Of a DNA stretch of 64,000 nt, positions 52,073-61,016 are shown one piece after another (the stretch's first letter is position 1; each line of letters starts with the position of its first letter). The position numbers were made by a program, and so were the translations under genes. The notes under the pieces were generated by a model that worked only from the letters and a program-made list of their open reading frames with translations, was not told the DNA's origin and did not search any database. Origin of the DNA: Primorskyibacter marinus (GTDB lineage: Bacteria; Pseudomonadota; Alphaproteobacteria; Rhodobacterales; Rhodobacteraceae); the NCBI RefSeq assembly GCF_003313245.1, contig NZ_QJSD01000003.1, positions 62,001-126,000 on the forward strand, given 5' to 3'.

Positions 52073-52600
52073 ATGTCGCTATGGGTTTTCGCCTACGGAT
52101 CGCTGCTTTGGAACCCCGGATTCAAGGTTCTGCGCCAGGAACCTGCGACGCTACCGGGCTATTCACGCAGCTTTTGCATGCGTTCCATACACCACCGCGG
52201 CACCGAAAAGGACCCCGGTCTGGTGCTGGCGCTGGACGAGACGACGGGCGCGGCCTGTTCGGGTGTTGCCTTGCAGGCGGGCGGCGACCATGACGCAGTT
52301 TTGGCCTATTTGCGGGAGCGGGAGTTGGTATCTTCCGCCTATTTGGAAAAAGTGCTGGAAGTGCAACTTCCCGGCGGCCAGCAGGTGACGGCAGTGACCT
52401 ATGTGATCGATCCCGATCATGTGCAATATTGCGGTGCTCTGCCGTTGGAAGAACAGGCGCAGATCATCGCGCGCGCGGTCGGCGGGCGGGGGCCCAACAG
52501 CGAATATCTGTACAACACGGCCCGCCATCTGGACGAGATCGGCATTCGCGATGCAGAACTGCAATGGCTATCGGATCGCGTCAGGGTGCTATGTGGATAA
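52073..52600 (+). CDS. ChaC-type gamma-glutamylcyclotransferase
   Basis: A 175-residue cytosolic enzyme cleaving glutathione to 5-oxoproline and Cys-Gly. It has WVFAYGSLLWNPGF (substrate-binding YGSL), RSFCMRSIHHRGTEKDPG, and the catalytic Glu in YLRERELVS near residue 85, then ARHLDEIGIRD. Length fits ChaC2. ATG at 52073 follows AAGGA; ATG at 52052 would add seven residues. Confidence 0.9.
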   Translation: MSLWVFAYGSLLWNPGFKVLRQEPATLPGYSRSFCMRSIHHRGTEKDPGLVLALDETTGAACSGVALQAGGDHDAVLAYLRERELVSSAYLEKVLEVQLPGGQQVTAVTYVIDPDHVQYCGALPLEEQAQIIARAVGGRGPNSEYLYNTARHLDEIGIRDAELQWLSDRVRVLCG

Positions 52601-52677
52601 CCGCTTGGCTTGCAGGGGTATCCGCACTACGGTCTGGCCGATAAAAGCGTTGTAGAACAAAGGCAGGAACCGCCCAG

Positions 52678-53916
52678 ATGAAGCAGCCGGACCTGGAGGC
52701 ACAGGCACATTTCTCGCAGCCCGTCCGGCAGGTGATCCTGATGCTTGTGGTTCTGGGGCTGACCGGGGCAGGGGCGTTTCTTGCGTTGCCGCGGGTTCTG
52801 CCGGTATTCCAGTCGAACCTCTATCTGAACGGCTTTATCCTGTTTGTCTTTGGCCTGGGCGTGCTGGCGTGTTTCTGGCAGGTCGGACAGCTTGTCAACT
52901 CGGTCCGCTGGATCGAGGAGTTTGTTTCCGAGCGCGAGTCGCGCAAAGCCCCACTGTTGCTGGCACCATTGGCCACGCTGCTGCGGATGCGCGGGCGGCG
53001 GATGCAAATCAACACAACCTCAACACGCTCTATCCTGGATTCGGTTGCCACCCGCATCGACGAGGCGCGCGAAATAACGCGCTATATCGTCAGCCTGCTG
53101 ATCTTTCTGGGGCTTCTGGGCACGTTCTACGGGCTTGCGACCACCGTGCCCGCGCTAGTTGACACCATTCGTTCGCTTGTGCCGCAAGAGGGCGAAAGCG
53201 GCGCGGACCTGTTTTCGCGGCTGATGAACGGACTGGAATCGCAGCTGGGCGGCATGGGCGTGGCGTTTGCCTCGTCGCTGCTGGGGCTTGCAGGATCGCT
53301 GGTGGTGGGCTTGCTGGAATTGTTCGCGGGTCACGGGCAGAACAGGTTCTACCGCGAGCTTGAGGAATGGCTGTCGTCGATCACCCGGCTTGGCTTCGCC
53401 TCGGGCGACAGCGACAGCGACGGCGAAGGTGCCGGAACATCGGCTGGCGGCGCTTACGCACTCGACCAGATCGCGGACCAGATGCTGGGCTTGCAAGAGA
53501 TGTTCGCGGCCTCCAACGAGAGCCGCTCCGAGGTTGACGACAAGTTGGGACGGCTGGTGGATGCGGTGGAACGCATGACCGAACGTGTCGAAGCGTCAAG
53601 CCCGTCGACCACAGCGCTGCTGCGGGTCGCCGAGGGACAGGAAAGGCTGGTCGAAGCCATGCACGGACAAGGTGTCAGCGAAGGTCTGGATGCCGAAAGC
53701 CGGATGCGCCTACGCTCGATCGACGTGCAGATGCTGCGCATCCTTGAGGAAATCGCCGCCGGACGTCAGGAAAGTATGGCCGAGTTTCGCACCGATCTCG
53801 CAGGGCTGAATCGTACTTTGCAGCAGTTGGTCGCCCCGAAAGCCGATCCTGTTCAGGCCCGGTTCCGGCCCACGGACCCGGTGCCCAAACCGCGTGGCGG
53901 CACGGAGGAGAACTGA
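52678..53916 (+). CDS. MotA/TolQ/ExbB-type proton channel protein with long cytosolic tail
   Basis: A 412-residue inner-membrane protein with four hydrophobic segments: about 18-38, 48-70, 135-157 and 195-218. The TM3-TM4 region (LIFLGLLGTFYGLATTVPAL and GGMGVAFASSLLGLAGSLVV) is the MotA/TolQ/ExbB signature that forms the proton pore. A ~185-residue cytosolic tail follows, with a helical region at about 270-385. It starts three bases before its MotB/OmpA-type partner's gene. It would be the stator pentamer of a two-protein motor; what it drives is unknown. Confidence 0.87.
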   Translation: MKQPDLEAQAHFSQPVRQVILMLVVLGLTGAGAFLALPRVLPVFQSNLYLNGFILFVFGLGVLACFWQVGQLVNSVRWIEEFVSERESRKAPLLLAPLATLLRMRGRRMQINTTSTRSILDSVATRIDEAREITRYIVSLLIFLGLLGTFYGLATTVPALVDTIRSLVPQEGESGADLFSRLMNGLESQLGGMGVAFASSLLGLAGSLVVGLLELFAGHGQNRFYRELEEWLSSITRLGFASGDSDSDGEGAGTSAGGAYALDQIADQMLGLQEMFAASNESRSEVDDKLGRLVDAVERMTERVEASSPSTTALLRVAEGQERLVEAMHGQGVSEGLDAESRMRLRSIDVQMLRILEEIAAGRQESMAEFRTDLAGLNRTLQQLVAPKADPVQARFRPTDPVPKPRGGTEEN

Positions 53917-53919
53917 TCC

Positions 53920-56574
53920 ATGGCCCTTTCGCGTCGCACCGGACAGCGGTTTCAGGCCTCGATCTGGCCGGGATTCGTGGATGCGATGACGGGTTTGTTG
54001 CTGGTTCTGATGTTCGTTCTGACGATCTTTATGGTCGTACAATTCGTGCTGCGCGAAACCATAAGCGGTCAGGAGACGCAGCTTGACTCGCTGTCGTCCG
54101 AAGTGGCGGAACTGGCCCGCGCGCTGGGGCTGGAACGACAGACCACCAGCCGGTTGCAGGCCGATATCGGGTTGCTTTCGTCAACGCTGACCGATGCCGA
54201 AACCCGTGCCGAGGAGCAAGCCGCCCTGATCGCGTCCCTGACCAGCGAACGGGACGCGCAGGATGCGGCGCTGACACAGGCGCAGGGCCGGATCAGCAGC
54301 TTTGAGGCACAGGTTGCATCGCTGATCGCTGCGCGCGACGACGCGTTGGCAAATGTCTCGCAGCTTCAGGGCGATCGCGACGCGCTACAGGCAGAGCGTG
54401 CGGAGCTGCTAACTGCGCAGGAACAATTGAACCTTGCCCTTGCGACGGCGCGCGATGAGATCGACACGCAAGCCGAGGAAGCCCGCCTTGCGGCCGCCCG
54501 CCGAGAAGCGTTGCAGGCGCTGGTGGAAGATTTGCGGGCGCAGAATGCCGATGCCGCGCAGAGCAACGCCGCCTTGACCGCACGCTCTGAAGAGTTGCAG
54601 CAAGCACTGACCGAAGAAGAGGCGCAGCGACTGGCAGAGGCAGAGGCCGCCGCCGCCCTGCGCGCCCGGTTGGAAACCGCCGATGCAGAGTTAAGTGCGA
54701 TGACGCTGGCATTGGAACAGCAACGCCAGAAGGCTGAAGATACGTTGACCCTGCTGGCGGCGTCCCGCAAGGCCAAAGAGGATCTGAACGTCCAGCTTGC
54801 CGCCGCCTTGCTGGAGGGCGAGGACGCGGCATCACAGTTGCGCGCGCAGACGCAGACGCAATCCGAAACGCAGGCCGCGATGGACGCACAGGCCGCCCGC
54901 GCTGCCGAACTTGCACAAAGCATCGAAGAGGCAGAGACGCAACTGGCTGACGAGCGTCAGGCCAATGCAGACATGCGGGCCGCATTGGCCGAAGCCCAAA
55001 GCGCGGGCGATGACGCCCGGTCGCGTCTGACGGAATTGCAAACCGCGCTGGCCGAGGCGTTGTTGCGCGCGGATGGCGCGCGGGACGAGCTTCAGCGTCT
55101 GGCGGATGTCGAGGCGCAAAACCGGCAACTGACGGCGCAGGTCGAAACGCTGACCGACCGCGACGCCCGCCGCGACACGATGGTCGGCGATCTGCGTGCC
55201 CGCATTGCCGAGGCCGAAAGCGCGCTGGCCTCTGCCCGGCAGACTGCGCTGGATCAAAGCGCGGCACAGGACGCGCAGGCCGAGGATATGCGCAGCCGAC
55301 TGGCAGAGGCCTTGGCCCGGTTGGAGGCTGCAACCCGCGAAACCCAGACCCAGACAGCGCGCGCCGCAGAGGCGGAGGCTGCGCGGGATACTGCCCTAGC
55401 GGCGCAGGAGGCGTCAGCCGCGGATCTTGACCAGACCAATGCCGCGCTTGAGCGTGCGCAACAGGATCTGGCGGCCTTGCGCGACGGGCTGAAGACCACG
55501 GAATCCGAACTGATGGCCGAGAAGGCAGAGCTTGAAACCGCGCTGGCGCAGGCTTTGGGAGATGCGGCCACGCTGAAGACCCGGCTTGACGAGACCCGGG
55601 CCGCACTGTTTCGTGCCGAGGCGGATGCTTTGGCGCGGGCCGAAACGCTCGAAGATGACAACCGGACGTTGGAGGAACGCCTTGCCGCCGCGCTGGCCGC
55701 CAAGCTGACCGTCGAACAGACTGCCGCCGAAACCCGCGAGAAACTGGCTGCAGCGTTGGCGCAGAAACGTGCGGCAGAGCAGACCCTGAATGTTGAAATG
55801 ACCGAGGCCGAAACCCGCGCGCAGCTATTGGCCACGGCCAAGCAGGAACTGGCCGATGAGCAACAGCGGGCGTCGCAGGCCACCCGTCGGACCGAAGCAC
55901 TGTCCCAACAATTGACCGCCCTGCGCGACCAACTGGGGCGTCTGCAAACGATCATCGACGAGGCGAAAGATCGTGACGTTGCCTCGCAGGTGCAGATCCA
56001 GAATCTGGGGGCGGAACTCAATACCGCGCTGGCGCGGGCCGCGGCCGAACAAAAACGCCGGGCGGAACTGGAAGCCGCCGAACGTGCGCGCTTGCAAGCC
56101 GAGGCCGAGAACCTTGAACGCTATCGCTCGGAATTTTTCGGTCGGCTGCGCGACCTTCTGGACAATACCGAAGGCGTACGGATCGAGGGCGACCGGTTTG
56201 TGTTTTCATCCGAGGTGTTGTTCGCGCTTGGCCAGGCGGATCTTTCGCAAACGGGAGAGCAGGAAATTGCCAAGGTTGCCCAGATCCTGCGCGGCGTCTC
56301 GGATCAGATTCCGGACAGCATCGACTGGGTGATCCGCGTCGATGGCCATACCGATGACGTGCCGCTGCGTCCGGGGGCCGCCTTTGCCGACAACTGGGAG
56401 CTTAGTCAGGCGCGGGCGCTGTCGGTGGTCAAATACATGATCGATGTGCTTGGCATTCCGCCGGATCGGCTGGCTGCCAACGGGTTTGGTCAGTTCCAGC
56501 CGGTCGAGGATGCGGATACGCCACAGGCGCGGGCACGCAACCGCCGGATCGAAATGAAGCTGACAGAGAAATAG
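53920..56574 (+). CDS. MotB/OmpA-type motor partner with ~680-residue coiled coil
   Basis: An 884-residue protein. Short cytosolic N-terminus; one TM helix at about 19-45 beginning PGFVDAMTGLLLVLMFVL, with Asp21 at the place of the proton-carrying Asp of MotB; a very long Ala/Glu/Gln/Arg-rich coiled coil (about 50-735) full of AEA, QLA and LR heptads; and a C-terminal OmpA/peptidoglycan-binding domain (about 745-880) with VRVDGHTDDVPLR, NWELSQARALSV and ARARNRRIEMKL. Coupled to the ExbB-like gene by a three-base gap. The domain would grip the cell wall while the ExbB-like channel turns ion flow into motion; the coiled coil far exceeds normal MotB. Confidence 0.88.
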   Translation: MALSRRTGQRFQASIWPGFVDAMTGLLLVLMFVLTIFMVVQFVLRETISGQETQLDSLSSEVAELARALGLERQTTSRLQADIGLLSSTLTDAETRAEEQAALIASLTSERDAQDAALTQAQGRISSFEAQVASLIAARDDALANVSQLQGDRDALQAERAELLTAQEQLNLALATARDEIDTQAEEARLAAARREALQALVEDLRAQNADAAQSNAALTARSEELQQALTEEEAQRLAEAEAAAALRARLETADAELSAMTLALEQQRQKAEDTLTLLAASRKAKEDLNVQLAAALLEGEDAASQLRAQTQTQSETQAAMDAQAARAAELAQSIEEAETQLADERQANADMRAALAEAQSAGDDARSRLTELQTALAEALLRADGARDELQRLADVEAQNRQLTAQVETLTDRDARRDTMVGDLRARIAEAESALASARQTALDQSAAQDAQAEDMRSRLAEALARLEAATRETQTQTARAAEAEAARDTALAAQEASAADLDQTNAALERAQQDLAALRDGLKTTESELMAEKAELETALAQALGDAATLKTRLDETRAALFRAEADALARAETLEDDNRTLEERLAAALAAKLTVEQTAAETREKLAAALAQKRAAEQTLNVEMTEAETRAQLLATAKQELADEQQRASQATRRTEALSQQLTALRDQLGRLQTIIDEAKDRDVASQVQIQNLGAELNTALARAAAEQKRRAELEAAERARLQAEAENLERYRSEFFGRLRDLLDNTEGVRIEGDRFVFSSEVLFALGQADLSQTGEQEIAKVAQILRGVSDQIPDSIDWVIRVDGHTDDVPLRPGAAFADNWELSQARALSVVKYMIDVLGIPPDRLAANGFGQFQPVEDADTPQARARNRRIEMKLTEK

Positions 56575-56588
56575 CCGCCAAACAGACA

Positions 56589-56618
56589 GCGCGCCGGGCA
56601 GCGATCTGCCCGGCGCGC
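56589..56618. terminator. Bidirectional terminator-like hairpin
   Basis: GCGCGCCGGGCAG-CGAT-CTGCCCGGCGCGC, a perfect 13-base-pair stem between the convergent motor-partner and azoR stops. It lacks a long T-run on either side, so its strength rests on the stem. Confidence 0.75.
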
Positions 56619-56630
56619 CGATTGTATGGG

Positions 56631-57227
56631 TCAGGCTGCGATGGCCGCAACGCCCTCATTCGCCGCTTTCAACGAGCTGTCGGCATCAAGCGCGTAATGA
56701 TCGGAGGCGACGAACTGCACATCGGTGATGCCAAAGAAGCCAAGCATGTGCCGGACATATGCCGATGCGAAATCGATGTCGGACCCCAATCGCGTGCCGT
56801 TGGAGCTGAAGGCGATAATGGCGCGGGTGTTTTTGACCAGGCCTTCCGGGCCGGTTTCGGAATATCGGAACGTCTCGCCGGCGCGGGCCATCTGGTCGAG
56901 CCATGTCTTTAGCTGTGCCGGGGCGGCGAAGTTGTAGATCGGCAGGCCGATCAAAATTGTATCGGCATCCTTGATTTCGGCAATCAACGTGTCGGAAAGC
57001 GCCACGGTTTCAGCCTGCGCCGGGCTGCGTTCATCAACCGGCGTGGCGAAAGACCCCAGCCAATGAGCATCCGTCGGGGGCAGCGGATTGGCCCCCAGAT
57101 CACGGGTCACGACCTCTGTATCCTTGTAGGACGATTTCAGCCGGGCGAGAATATCGTCGGTCAACTGCCGGGAAATAGAGCCTTCGGATTTTATGCTGGA
57201 GTCGATGCGGAGTATTTTATGTGTCAT
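56631..57227 (-). CDS. azoR: FMN-dependent NADH-azoreductase
   Basis: A 198-residue flavodoxin-like quinone/azo reductase: KILRIDSSIKSEGSISRQLT, VVTRDLGANPLP, IYNFAAPAQLKTWLDQMARAG in parts, and FRYSETGPEGL. It reduces quinones and azo compounds with NADH in the cytosol. The start is ATG at 57227 (MTHKILRID). It is divergent from a LysR regulator (119 bases), the usual arrangement for control of such reductases. Confidence 0.93.
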   Translation of the reverse strand: MTHKILRIDSSIKSEGSISRQLTDDILARLKSSYKDTEVVTRDLGANPLPPTDAHWLGSFATPVDERSPAQAETVALSDTLIAEIKDADTILIGLPIYNFAAPAQLKTWLDQMARAGETFRYSETGPEGLVKNTRAIIAFSSNGTRLGSDIDFASAYVRHMLGFFGITDVQFVASDHYALDADSSLKAANEGVAAIAA

Positions 57228-57346
57228 GGGGTGGCCTTTGCGGAATGAATCACGAATTGCCTCATAAATAGACCTTGCAAAAACAAACTCAATCCCATCA
57301 TATGCGCAGCACCTGTGAGCAGGCGCACAGATAAAAAAGGTTTGCA
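57228..57346. promoter_or_regulatory. azoR-lysR divergent control region
   Basis: A 119-base AT-richer segment with TTGC-N16-GCAA at about 57265-57288, a possible LysR dimer site, and AAAAAAGG serving as the ribosome site of the lysR-type gene. Confidence 0.4.
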
Positions 57347-58225
57347 ATGGAAAACTGGGATGAAATCCGGACGGCCTATCAGGTGGCGCGTTTGGGCACT
57401 GTCAGCGGGGCCGCAGAGGTGTTGGGCGTGCATCATGCGACCGTGATCCGACATATCGATGCGCTGGAAACCCGCATCGGGGTCAAGCTGTTTCAACGAC
57501 ATGCGCGGGGCTATACCGCCACAGAGGCGGGGCAGGATCTGGCCCGCGTGGCGCAGGCGACCGACGACCAGCTCAGCCAGCTTGCAGGCCGGATCAAGGG
57601 CCGTGGTGCCGAGGTTTCGGGAGAGCTTGTCGTCACCTCATTGGTTGGCTTCTCTGCCCTGATGACCCCGGTGATCGCTGACTTTCAACGCGCCTATCCG
57701 GATGTCACCGTGCGCTACCTGACCGGAGAGCGGCTGTTCCGGCTGGAATATGGCGAGGCCCATGTCGCCGTGCGCGCCGGGCGGGCACCCGACCAGCCGG
57801 ATAATGTCGTCCAGCCGTTCTGTTCCGTAGTACACGGCCTGTTTGCGAGCCGTGACTATGTCTCGCGTCATGGACAGCCCTCCGGGACAGACGATTTTGC
57901 GGGCCATCGGTTTGTGGCCTTCGACGATCTGGATGTGCGGGCCGGATTCCAGCAATGGCTGCGTCAGCATGTGACGACGGATCAAATCGCGTTTCGGTCC
58001 AATGAAAAACGCGCCATGGATGCGGCGATCCACGCAGGTATCGGCATCGGTTTTCTGGATACGTCCAAAGCCGGGAATGATGACAACCTGGTCGAGATCA
58101 TGCCACCCCAGGAAAGCTGGGCCTCGGCGCTTTGGCTGGTCACGCATGTGGATCTGCATCGCACGGCCAAGGTGCAGGCGTTCCTGGGCTTTCTCAAAGA
58201 CTATGCCGCGGGCGCCAAGCGATGA
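57347..58225 (+). CDS. LysR family transcriptional regulator
   Basis: A 292-residue regulator: N-terminal winged HTH (IRTAYQVARLGTVSGAAEVLGVHHATVIRHI in parts, then RIGVKLFQRHARGYTATEAG), and a substrate-binding effector domain from about 95. It probably controls the divergent azoR and perhaps the exporter gene that follows with a four-base overlap. Confidence 0.92.
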   Translation: MENWDEIRTAYQVARLGTVSGAAEVLGVHHATVIRHIDALETRIGVKLFQRHARGYTATEAGQDLARVAQATDDQLSQLAGRIKGRGAEVSGELVVTSLVGFSALMTPVIADFQRAYPDVTVRYLTGERLFRLEYGEAHVAVRAGRAPDQPDNVVQPFCSVVHGLFASRDYVSRHGQPSGTDDFAGHRFVAFDDLDVRAGFQQWLRQHVTTDQIAFRSNEKRAMDAAIHAGIGIGFLDTSKAGNDDNLVEIMPPQESWASALWLVTHVDLHRTAKVQAFLGFLKDYAAGAKR

Positions 58226-59124
58226 TGACCCGTGCCGCACAAGGGCATCTGGCGATGCTGGGATTCTCGGCGCTGGTCGCGGGGTCTTTTTCGCTGGGCA
58301 GCCTGGTGGCCAATGAGATCGCGCCTGCTGCCTTGAACACGGTGCGGTTCTTCATTGCCGGGGCGGCGCTAGGTGCAGTGGTGTTTGCCACCGGTGGAAT
58401 CCCCAGAATGGCGCTTCGCGCGCCGTGGCGGTATCTGGTGCTTGGCGGGCTGTTCGCGTTCTACTTTGTGATGATGTTCGAAGGGCTGAAGACCGCAAAC
58501 CCGGTCAGCACTTCGGCGGTCTTTACGCTTAATCCGCTGATGTCGGCCATATTTGGCTGGCTTATATTGCGGCAGGTAACGACGCCACGCATGGCGCTGG
58601 CGCTGGCCATCGGGGCTGCGGGGGCGCTTTGGGTGGTGTTTCGGGCAGATCTGGACAGGTTGCTGGCGTTCGAGGTCGGACAGGGCGAGTTGATCTTCTT
58701 TGTCGGCAGCATCGCGCACGCTCTTTATACGCCGATGGTCCGGCTGCTGAACCGCGGTGAATCCGCGTTTGTTTTTTCGTTCTGCACGGTTGCCGCAGGA
58801 TTTTTCATGGTCAGCATCTGGGGATGGCGCGACATCCTTGCAACCGACTGGCTGGCACTGCCTTGGCTGGTCTGGTTCACGATCTTCTATGTGGCGATCG
58901 CCGCCAGTGCGCTGACTTTCCTGTTGTTGCAATTTGCGGCGCTCAGGCTGCCCTCGGCCAAGGTGTTGGCCTATACCTATCTCACGCCCAGTTGGGTGCT
59001 GCTGTGGGAATTGGGGCTGGGCCACGGCATTCCTCCCGCGCTGGTGATCTGCGGGGTCGGGTTGACAATCCTGGCGCTGGTTTTGCTTCTCAAGGACGAA
59101 GAGAGGGTGCCGCTCAGGGTTTGA
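58222..59124 (+). CDS. EamA/DMT family transporter
   Basis: A 300-residue inner-membrane protein with about ten helices and two EamA repeats: SALVAGSFSLGSLVANEIAPAAL with VRFFIAGAALGAVV in the first, and FVGSIAHALYTPMVR then LLQFAALRLPSAKVLAYTYLTPSW (in parts) in the second. It would export metabolites or drugs. The start ATG at 58222 overlaps the LysR stop. Confidence 0.9.
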   Translation: MMTRAAQGHLAMLGFSALVAGSFSLGSLVANEIAPAALNTVRFFIAGAALGAVVFATGGIPRMALRAPWRYLVLGGLFAFYFVMMFEGLKTANPVSTSAVFTLNPLMSAIFGWLILRQVTTPRMALALAIGAAGALWVVFRADLDRLLAFEVGQGELIFFVGSIAHALYTPMVRLLNRGESAFVFSFCTVAAGFFMVSIWGWRDILATDWLALPWLVWFTIFYVAIAASALTFLLLQFAALRLPSAKVLAYTYLTPSWVLLWELGLGHGIPPALVICGVGLTILALVLLLKDEERVPLRV

Positions 59125-59127
59125 CGT

Positions 59128-59463
59128 TCAGGCCGTGTCCTCACCGTCAATCTCGCTGGCCAGAAACCGCTCGAACGCCTCCAGATTGACCGGCTCGAAC
59201 TGGCCAAAGCCCTGCATCCAGACGCTTGCTTCGCGAAGTGCGTCCGGCTCCAGCTTGCACCATTTTACCCGGCCGCGCTTTTCCTGGGAAATCAGGCCCG
59301 CGCGGGTGAGGATGGCCAGATGCTTGGAAATCGCCGCGAGGCTGATCTCGAACGGCTCGGCCACATCCGTCACCGCCATGTCATCCTCCAGCAGCAACGA
59401 CAGGATCGCGCGACGGGTTGGATCGGCCAGGGCCGCAAAGACGGTATCGAGATCAGTAACCAT
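59128..59463 (-). CDS. ArsR-type transcriptional regulator
   Basis: A 111-residue winged-HTH repressor: TVFAALADPTRRAILSLLL, DVAEPFEISLAAISKHLAIL (recognition helix) and GLISQEKRGRVKWCKLEPD. The form matches the ArsR subset that usually precedes an SRPBCC/AHSA1 gene, which is not present here. No metal-binding Cys pair is seen. The start is ATG at 59463; an upstream MSAYAG start would add residues. It is divergent from the OmpA-like gene. Confidence 0.88.
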   Translation of the reverse strand: MVTDLDTVFAALADPTRRAILSLLLEDDMAVTDVAEPFEISLAAISKHLAILTRAGLISQEKRGRVKWCKLEPDALREASVWMQGFGQFEPVNLEAFERFLASEIDGEDTA

Positions 59464-59802
59464 CCCCGCATAAGCCGACATCGCCCAAGCCGCGTCAAGG
59501 CGGTGATGATGCGCGGAGCGGCCAGAAAGTTCCATGCGATTTTGCACGCAGATCAGCATAGGCGAAGATTGGCCGCAAAAGCATCGACCCAAAAGCGAAT
59601 TTGCGCCGATGTTGCGCGGTGCGCGGAACATTGACCTTTCCGGCGGAGTTTCTCCTACAGTAGCGTGGTAGCAAGCGTTCCAGCACTGACGTCGCGCGCA
59701 AGAGCCTCTGGCGCTGCGCTTTGTTGGTGCGGGGCGACTTTTGCCGCCGATGGGTGATCCGCAAGAGGCGGACTGGAAACATAGCATCGAATGGAGACTT
59801 TC
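59464..59802. promoter_or_regulatory. Divergent region with a promoter-like site for the OmpA-like gene
   Basis: A 339-base gap. TTGACC (59631-59636) and CTACAG (59655-59660), 18 bases apart, form a plausible rightward promoter about 143 bases before the OmpA-like gene, which implies a long leader. No other frame or repeat is seen. Confidence 0.45.
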
Positions 59803-60339
59803 ATGTACAAACATTTTTTAGGATGCGCGACTGCCGCCGGACTTGGTTTGCTTACTGCCGGGGGGGCTGCGGCGCAGACCCAATGCGGTGTGATCCTTTT
59901 TTTCGCCAGCGGTCAGACAGCGTTGTCCGGCGCTGAACAGACAGCACTGGCGGCAAATATCGCTGCCAATCCCGGCGCGTATTCCTTGGTCGGATACACA
60001 GACTCCACAGGATCTGCCGCCGCGAACGCATCGGTATCGCAGCGTCGCGCCGAGAGCGTTGCTTCGATCGTCAGTGCCGTATCCGGTTCGAGCGTGACGA
60101 GCGCTACAGGAGAGGGCGAGGCGACTCGTCCCGGAACGACCGGCCCCGCAGACCCCCGCAACCGGCGCGTTGAGGTCATCAAGGATGGCTGTGTCGGTCC
60201 GGGTGCGCCCCAAACTGCTGGTGACGCGAGCGCAGGGCTGGGCGTCGCTGCCACTGTTGGCGCGTTGGGCGTGTTGGCCGTAATGACCGACGACGATTCG
60301 TCCTCGGGCAGCACATCGGGCACGGGCGGTGTAAACTAG
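59803..60339 (+). CDS. OmpA-family exported protein
   Basis: A 178-residue exported protein. Signal peptide 1-25 (GGAAAQ), then an OmpA-like domain at about 28-128: ILFFASGQTALSGAEQTAL, VGYTDSTGSAAANASVSQRRAESV (in parts) and PRNRRVEVI. A C-terminal hydrophobic Gly/Ala/Val segment (ASAGLGVAATVGALGVLAVM) may be a membrane anchor, followed by an Asp/Ser/Gly tail. Length and order fit small outer-membrane/periplasm-facing OmpA-like proteins. GGAG lies six bases before ATG 59803. A clear terminator follows. Confidence 0.85.
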   Translation: MYKHFLGCATAAGLGLLTAGGAAAQTQCGVILFFASGQTALSGAEQTALAANIAANPGAYSLVGYTDSTGSAAANASVSQRRAESVASIVSAVSGSSVTSATGEGEATRPGTTGPADPRNRRVEVIKDGCVGPGAPQTAGDASAGLGVAATVGALGVLAVMTDDDSSSGSTSGTGGVN

Positions 60340-60406
60340 TCTTGCGCGACTTCGTGCCTGCCTGACCGCCCGCTCCAGACCGGGCTTGGTCATGCAGAGC
60401 GAAAAG

Positions 60407-60440
60407 ATCCGGGACACGCTGGTCGCGTCCCGGATTTTTT
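60407..60440 (+). terminator. Intrinsic terminator of the OmpA-like gene
   Basis: ATCCGGGAC (60407-60415) pairs with GTCCCGGAT (60427-60435), followed by six T residues. Located 67 bases after the stop. Confidence 0.9.
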
Positions 60441-60470
60441 GTGTGTCGTGATGACATGCAGGGCCAATTT

Positions 60471-60496
60471 GTCACTCAACCATCTGGTTGAATGAC
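60471..60496. promoter_or_regulatory. Inverted repeat upstream of the ATP synthase F0 operon
   Basis: GTCACTCAACC-ATCT-GGTTGAATGAC, 11-base arms with one mismatch. It lies 180 bases upstream of atpI, ahead of the candidate promoter; it may be an operator. Confidence 0.45.
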
Positions 60497-60617
60497 GCCA
60501 GACGGGCCCGCAGCAGCAAACGGGCAGTGTGACAGGTTGTCCTTTGGTGGTGGATGGGTCAATAATATCATTATTTATCAACGCCGTATAGGCGCGTCGG
60601 CGCGGTGCCAAGGGCGC

Positions 60618-60646
60618 TTGACTCACTGACCCCCTCGACATAGCAA
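60618..60646 (+). promoter_or_regulatory. Candidate promoter of the F0 operon
   Basis: TTGACT (60618-60623) with 17 bases before TAGCAA (60641-60646), about 30 bases ahead of the atpI start. The -35 fits the sigma-70 consensus well, the -10 only moderately. Confidence 0.5.
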
Positions 60647-60674
60647 CAGCGCAACCGATTGAAGGGGCACAGGT

Positions 60675-61016
60675 GTGACCGATCCCGATCAGACACGGCG
60701 TCTTGCCGAGCTGGAAAAGCGGATCGAGGCGGCGAAATCCGCCAAGGCACCAAAGCCTCATCAGGAAGAACACTACAGTCAGGCCAATATCGCCTGGCGC
60801 ATGGTGATCGAACTTGTTGCCGGTCTTGGGATCGGTTTCGGCATCGGATACGGGCTGGACCATCTGTTTGGGACATCCCCGTTCCTCATGGTGCTGTTTG
60901 TAATGCTGGGCCTTGCCGCGGGCGTGAAGACGATGCTTCGCACAGCGCAGGAGATCCAGAAAAACACTGAGGCCGAACAGGCCCGCGACGACGAGAGGAT
61001 AGAGGATGGCGACTGA
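60675..61016 (+). CDS. atpI: ATP synthase protein I (AtpI/AtpZ-type assembly factor)
   Basis: A 113-residue protein with a helical N-terminus and two TM helices (about 43-63 and 68-88): [20 protein letters not shown] and [19 protein letters not shown]. AtpI-type proteins help assemble the c-ring and may carry Mg2+. The start is GTG at 60675 after GAAGGGG. The coding region overlaps atpB by 11 bases. It heads the F0 operon. Confidence 0.9.
   Translation: MTDPDQTRRLAELEKRIEAAKSAKAPKPHQEEHYSQANIAWRMVIELVAGLGIGFGIGYGLDHLFGTSPFLMVLFVMLGLAAGVKTMLRTAQEIQKNTEAEQARDDERIEDGD

Noticed and set aside
52678-56574. Zorya-type anti-phage system
   Set aside because: The MotA/ExbB plus MotB/OmpA pair resembles ZorA/ZorB, but no zorC, zorD or zorE-like helicase or nuclease gene lies nearby and the long tail is on the other subunit; flanks are ChaC and azoR.
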